From: Alentia gelatinosa
Taxonomy: Eukaryota > Annelida > Polychaeta > Phyllodocida > Polynoidae
DNA length: 64,000 bases
Direction of reading: 5' to 3'
Assembly: GCA_950022655.1 (NCBI GenBank)
Contig: OX465588.1
Span: forward strand, 22,802,527-22,866,526
A model generated the notes under the pieces. The model was not told the DNA's origin and ran no database searches. It was given only the letters and a program-made list of their open reading frames with translations. The position numbers were made by a program, and so were the translations under genes. The stretch's first letter is position 1; every line of letters starts with the position of its first letter. Below are positions 60,140 through 64,000 of the stretch, in pieces.

Positions 60140-60660
60140 CCACAGTTCCGCGCATGCGTCCTTACTCCACCACCATCACTGGTACCAGCCCCATGCAGAC
60201 TACCACGAGTGCCCTCTGTCGCCAGTACCCCGCAACATTCACATCCGGGCATCAATCTGACGTGACCTTCCTGTGGCCAGCGTCTCCATTGCCCTCACCT
60301 GGTCAGTATAACCTGGCCGCTCCCCGCCGCCAGGTTCCCACGCCTCCTCTCCACCCGCACCCTGGCGTATCACGGCAGGAAGGTCAATCAGGTCGGTAGG
60401 AGTGGTCAATTGGCGGTGATGACGTCGCCACCATCCTATCAGGGGGCTCGCCTGTTTAAACTGTCACATTCCCCTGATGCATTTGCTCCTAAGCACCCCC
60501 TATTCTCCCCCTGGCCGCCGAAAGGTCAACTCCAGGGTGGGAGGCATGGTGGGCTGCGCTGTGTCATGCTTGACCACTGGCGGGACAGGGGGCAAAGGGG
60601 CTTTATGGGGTGGGATCACTGGGGGTAGTAGAGGTGGTCGTTGCGTGAGTGAGAGGGGGT
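60140..60660. promoter_or_regulatory. GC-rich block, candidate regulatory region
   Basis: GC-rich over about 500 bp, with TTCCGCGCATGCGTCC (NRF1-like) near 60146 and GATGACGTCGCC (CRE-like) near 60417. Open frames on both strands are proline/glycine-rich and look like composition effects. Confidence 0.3.
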
Positions 60661-61189
60661 AAGGAGTCCTGCTATAATGAACTATTGCTTGCGTGTGGAG
60701 CACTGCAATGGGTCTCCTAGAGCTCTCACGCTTGGATAGACCCACATGTGGGTACTGGTTAATGTTCTGTTGGGAGTGGTGGCAGTAGTTTGACTTTGGG
60801 TTGTGAAATGCGAAAATGGAATGTACTGTAAAATTAAATCACTAATGAATCTTTACCGGACTTTGACTGCTGTCTGCATAGGATTCTATTCTTATTCTCC
60901 CATAGGGTAAACATAAATTTTTTTACTTCTTTATTCATCCCATTTTCTGAAGATCTATAATATCACGTCAAAATATCTGTTTCTTTGGAAACATATCTGT
61001 TAAGCAGAAACAAAAGCACTACAATGAAAGCTATGGGATAAAATAAATGATACTAAAACATTCTACCTATGAAATAATGATGTATAACGTTTATTATATT
61101 TTTCTGGGCGATCTTATATTCATACCTACCTCATAGCTCCTTAAGGTCAACCAGCGAGAGTAATTGTAAACGACTCCTGGAATATGAGC
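60661..61189. other. Non-coding, nothing recognised
   Basis: AT-rich, with no gene or repeat family seen. Confidence 0.4.
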
Positions 61190-61450
61190 CCCTTTCTAGG
61201 TCGGGTTCCAGCGTGGCGACAACAATCGGGGAGTGACTGCGGCAGCGGTGGGGTTGGCGGCGTTCACATTTGAGACGGCTAATGTTACATGTTGTGCCTC
61301 CTCCAGTGAGCGCTGTCAACGTCCTGTCACCCGACCCGCTTCAGGGAAGTCTGATAATGGATTGAGCCGCGTAAGCTCCGCTTATAGGTGCAGGGGAAAC
61401 AGAGAGGCAGTACTTCCCAGGTACAGATATGTAATAGATCCGGAGAGTTA
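61190..61450. promoter_or_regulatory. GC-elevated block, candidate regulatory element
   Basis: GC content rises (GACTGCGGCAGCGGTGGGGT near 61224) between AT-rich flanks. No protein domain was recognised in any frame. Role inferred. Confidence 0.22.
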
Positions 61451-64000
61451 GGGCTAATTCGCTCAGGCAATACACTTACTCTGCATGGTCGTTAACAAAT
61501 GCATTACATGTTAGGGTCGTATTTATACAAAGGCCACCTTAGATACCCTTTCTTGTATGTTGTTCCTACCTAAAACACATCGAGATATCTGAACGATGTT
61601 ATCATTGTCGGTATTCATATTCAGCATGCCATTTTGCCAAAAATATGATTTTTGGTTCTGATGAATAAATTGTAAGTTATGTTCAATGAATGAGTAAAGC
61701 TAGGACTAGAAATATCTAATGTGAATCAAGAATGATTCTATCGGATCTATTAGGAAAAAACACGTTATTTTCAATATAACAGTCTTGTTGATGTGTAAAC
61801 AGCTATGATACTGGCTGTAACCTTTTGACGTTCGATCCATTAAAAATTAACAATGTCTTGATAGAACAGACTACGAATCTACAGTGCATGAACTCGCACA
61901 TTCACATGAAATCGGAATCCGCAATTACTTAACATCCGAGTCCGTATGCTGTGATTGCCCTGTTGTTGTCTCATTCTTCCAATAATCACTACAATACTAA
62001 GCTGCCCTTTAATTGTTTACCAAGACGTGAAGTGCATGATTAAGAGTCGTTAACGCAACTGCAGCAGCTTCGCGTGCTTCGTCCGCACAATCTGTCGCCC
62101 TTCCCTTTGAGAGAGTGTTTGATATATGACTCTCAGTGCTGGTTTTACGCAAGGGGGGAAGCTTTGTTTTCAGAAGAGGAATTATTCTACTTGTCAGACC
62201 TTAATGAGAGACTGATCCGAGAAGCGGTCTAGGGGAAACAAGTATGATACTCTTTAAGGAGGATCTTACTGAGTCTGCTAAGCAAAAGACTCTAACAAAC
62301 TCAATTAAGCTCGTGAAATTTCGAATTTTCTATGCTGGAAGAATGGGAGACTGTATTATTAAGTAATTTAAGGAATCTTCTTTAGTTTCTATAGTCGTTA
62401 TTGGATAAATAGCTCACTTGTATTTTCTTAATAACGTCCTATGAGTAACCTTTCAACACTGGTGGTAACAATATATAAGCTATTTCGTCTGATAGGATTC
62501 GAAGAATATGATTCATAGTAAAGTACATTTACTAAATGAAATGTACGATCCTATAACCTAAAATCCAAACCAATATCTACCCTTGTAAATAAAACACGTT
62601 TGGTGCCAATGGAGGATCCCTGTCCTCTCTACTAGAGGGAACCTCTAAGTATTAAGGTAATGTGCGTAGAACGCCACATATGTCGAGGATTCAGATTAAC
62701 CTTGGGCAAAAATGCGGATAGAGAAAATCGATTCATAAGTAAAATAGAAAGGATGGTCTTACTTTTAGGAGTCAGAAGGGGACTTCGACAATAGAATCAA
62801 ATGATAGCAGGGAGTAGACCAAGCAATAAGAGGAAAACTCGTTCTCACGAAAAGGAAATTAAAATGTATATTGGGAAGAGAGTTAATAACCTAGTAAGTG
62901 ATATATTTCAAAGATCAATTTGCAATAGCAGTCGAAGGTACTTGAACCCACCAATTTCTTTTGTTTATGTTCGATGTCGGATGGATGTTATGCTACCAAA
63001 ACAAAACTAATTGCTGGAAGAACAATGTTTAGGCGCTGAGGGTAAATAAAGATTATGGAAAGAAGTATGAAGCTGAAGAAAGTTCCCTTACTACCTAGTA
63101 GTATATGGGTTGTCGGTCTGAGTCGGGCAGTATATATATATGATGCTTGAAAGGTACACTGTATATATGTTACACACACACCTTTTTTTTACCAGTGAGT
63201 AAAATCTTCCAAAAATGAATAACCCCAAAAGATTTCCCGAGTATGGAGTAAACCCGCAACGGATATAAATAGACTCAGGAAGAAAATATTTATCATACAA
63301 TTTCTGTAAAGATATGATTCATCCTTTTGTGTTACGTTGAAGTCGGACCCCATTTCTTTCCAAATCCAATTTCCTAAATTTCTAGATATGTTGTAAAGTA
63401 TCGAAGACATAACAGCACACGGTAGCTGGTTTATAAGTCCCGTAAATAGTTTCGGGCGACCTAGACATCAAGAACATCTTGCTAATCTTAGCGTACGTAC
63501 CACATCCACCGCAAAAGTCCCAGAGTCCCTGGGAAGTACACCAGGTATCAAAATAGTTCGTGTCAATCTCAGACGAGGCTTCGGGCCTACCATAAACGTT
63601 GGTTCAGATATAGAGACGGTCGCCGTGCCGTAATATTGCATACATTAGGTATACACCTTTATGAAGGTATAGGTACTATGGAAGCACGTCAATACAGCTA
63701 TTTAGAGAAAGGTCAATGTTGTCGGTGCTCGTGGGTAGGAGGCCAGGTGTCCTTGGATCTTGTATGATCCAAAGACTCCATCCTATAACCCCAGCCCTGG
63801 AACTCCCTCTAAGACCCCTCGATCAATGATGCGATCACCTCCATAAACATCCAACTAAAATCCTCTGATATTACATGCGGCTGATCGATATGTAAATAAA
63901 CAGAAGCTAATTACTGCCGGGCTCAGTGTTCATAGTGCAGACCTGTCTCGGAGGATGACCACAAATCACATAAAAATATGAGTTATTGCTGCTGTTTGGG
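61451..64000. other. Non-coding stretch to window end
   Basis: AT-rich, with short microsatellite-like (TA)n and (AC)n runs near 63131-63180. Open frames near 62801-63410 have no recognisable domains. Confidence 0.4.

Noticed and set aside
60121..60745. Proline/glycine-rich frames on both strands
   Set aside because: They follow from GC content, with no start, splice or domain evidence.

Overview
The window is animal nuclear DNA, most likely from a marine invertebrate. Coding density is very low and the background is AT-rich. There are GT/AG splice signals, TATA boxes, long homopolymer G/C tracts, LINE remnants, fold-back elements and tyrosine-recombinase (YR) retrotransposons. No bacterial-style gene, rRNA, tRNA or CRISPR array was recognised. 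I cannot name the species; mollusc, lophotrochozoan, echinoderm, hemichordate and cephalochordate all remain possible.

The dominant feature is a structurally complete YR retrotransposon of the Ngaro-like (DIRS order) type at 35711-40963 on the minus strand. It has a gag-like ORF, a reverse transcriptase/RNase H ORF and a tyrosine recombinase ORF in overlapping frames. It is bounded by split direct repeats in the order A1 - ORFs - B1 - A2 - B2. Both repeat pairs look identical by eye, so the insertion is young. Even so, gag carries an in-frame TGA and the YR lacks the second catalytic arginine. A second, old relic of a different YR retrotransposon lies at about 21010-22660 (+), with most of RT and all of RNase H deleted.

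Host gene content is sparse and inferred from splice signals. There is a possible multi-exon gene at 1056-5702 (+). A TATA-driven first exon with a signal-peptide-like start lies at 18818-18983 (-). A TATA/Inr promoter with two frame-compatible exons lies at 51516-52098 (+). Several GC-rich blocks stand out (12.8-13.1, 14.1-14.3, 19.8-20.2, 28.4-28.6, 47.7-48.5, 57.8-58.1, 60.1-60.7 and 61.2-61.45 kb). They hold CTCF-, NRF1-, YY1-, CRE-, RFX- and homeodomain-like motifs and look like promoters or enhancers, consistent with a regulatory landscape around one or more developmental genes.

The rest is repeat-rich. It includes LINE reverse-transcriptase fragments at 8.1 kb and, in opposite orientations, at 45.1-46.0 kb; a 0.6-kb fold-back DNA element at 48734-49329; a dispersed family ending in CCATTTTCCATTGGC-like termini at 7.2, 31.4 and 53.3-54.8 kb; a pair of related palindromic elements around the 51.5-kb promoter; several near-perfect hairpins; and diverged tandem repeats. 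Long stretches between these show nothing recognisable.
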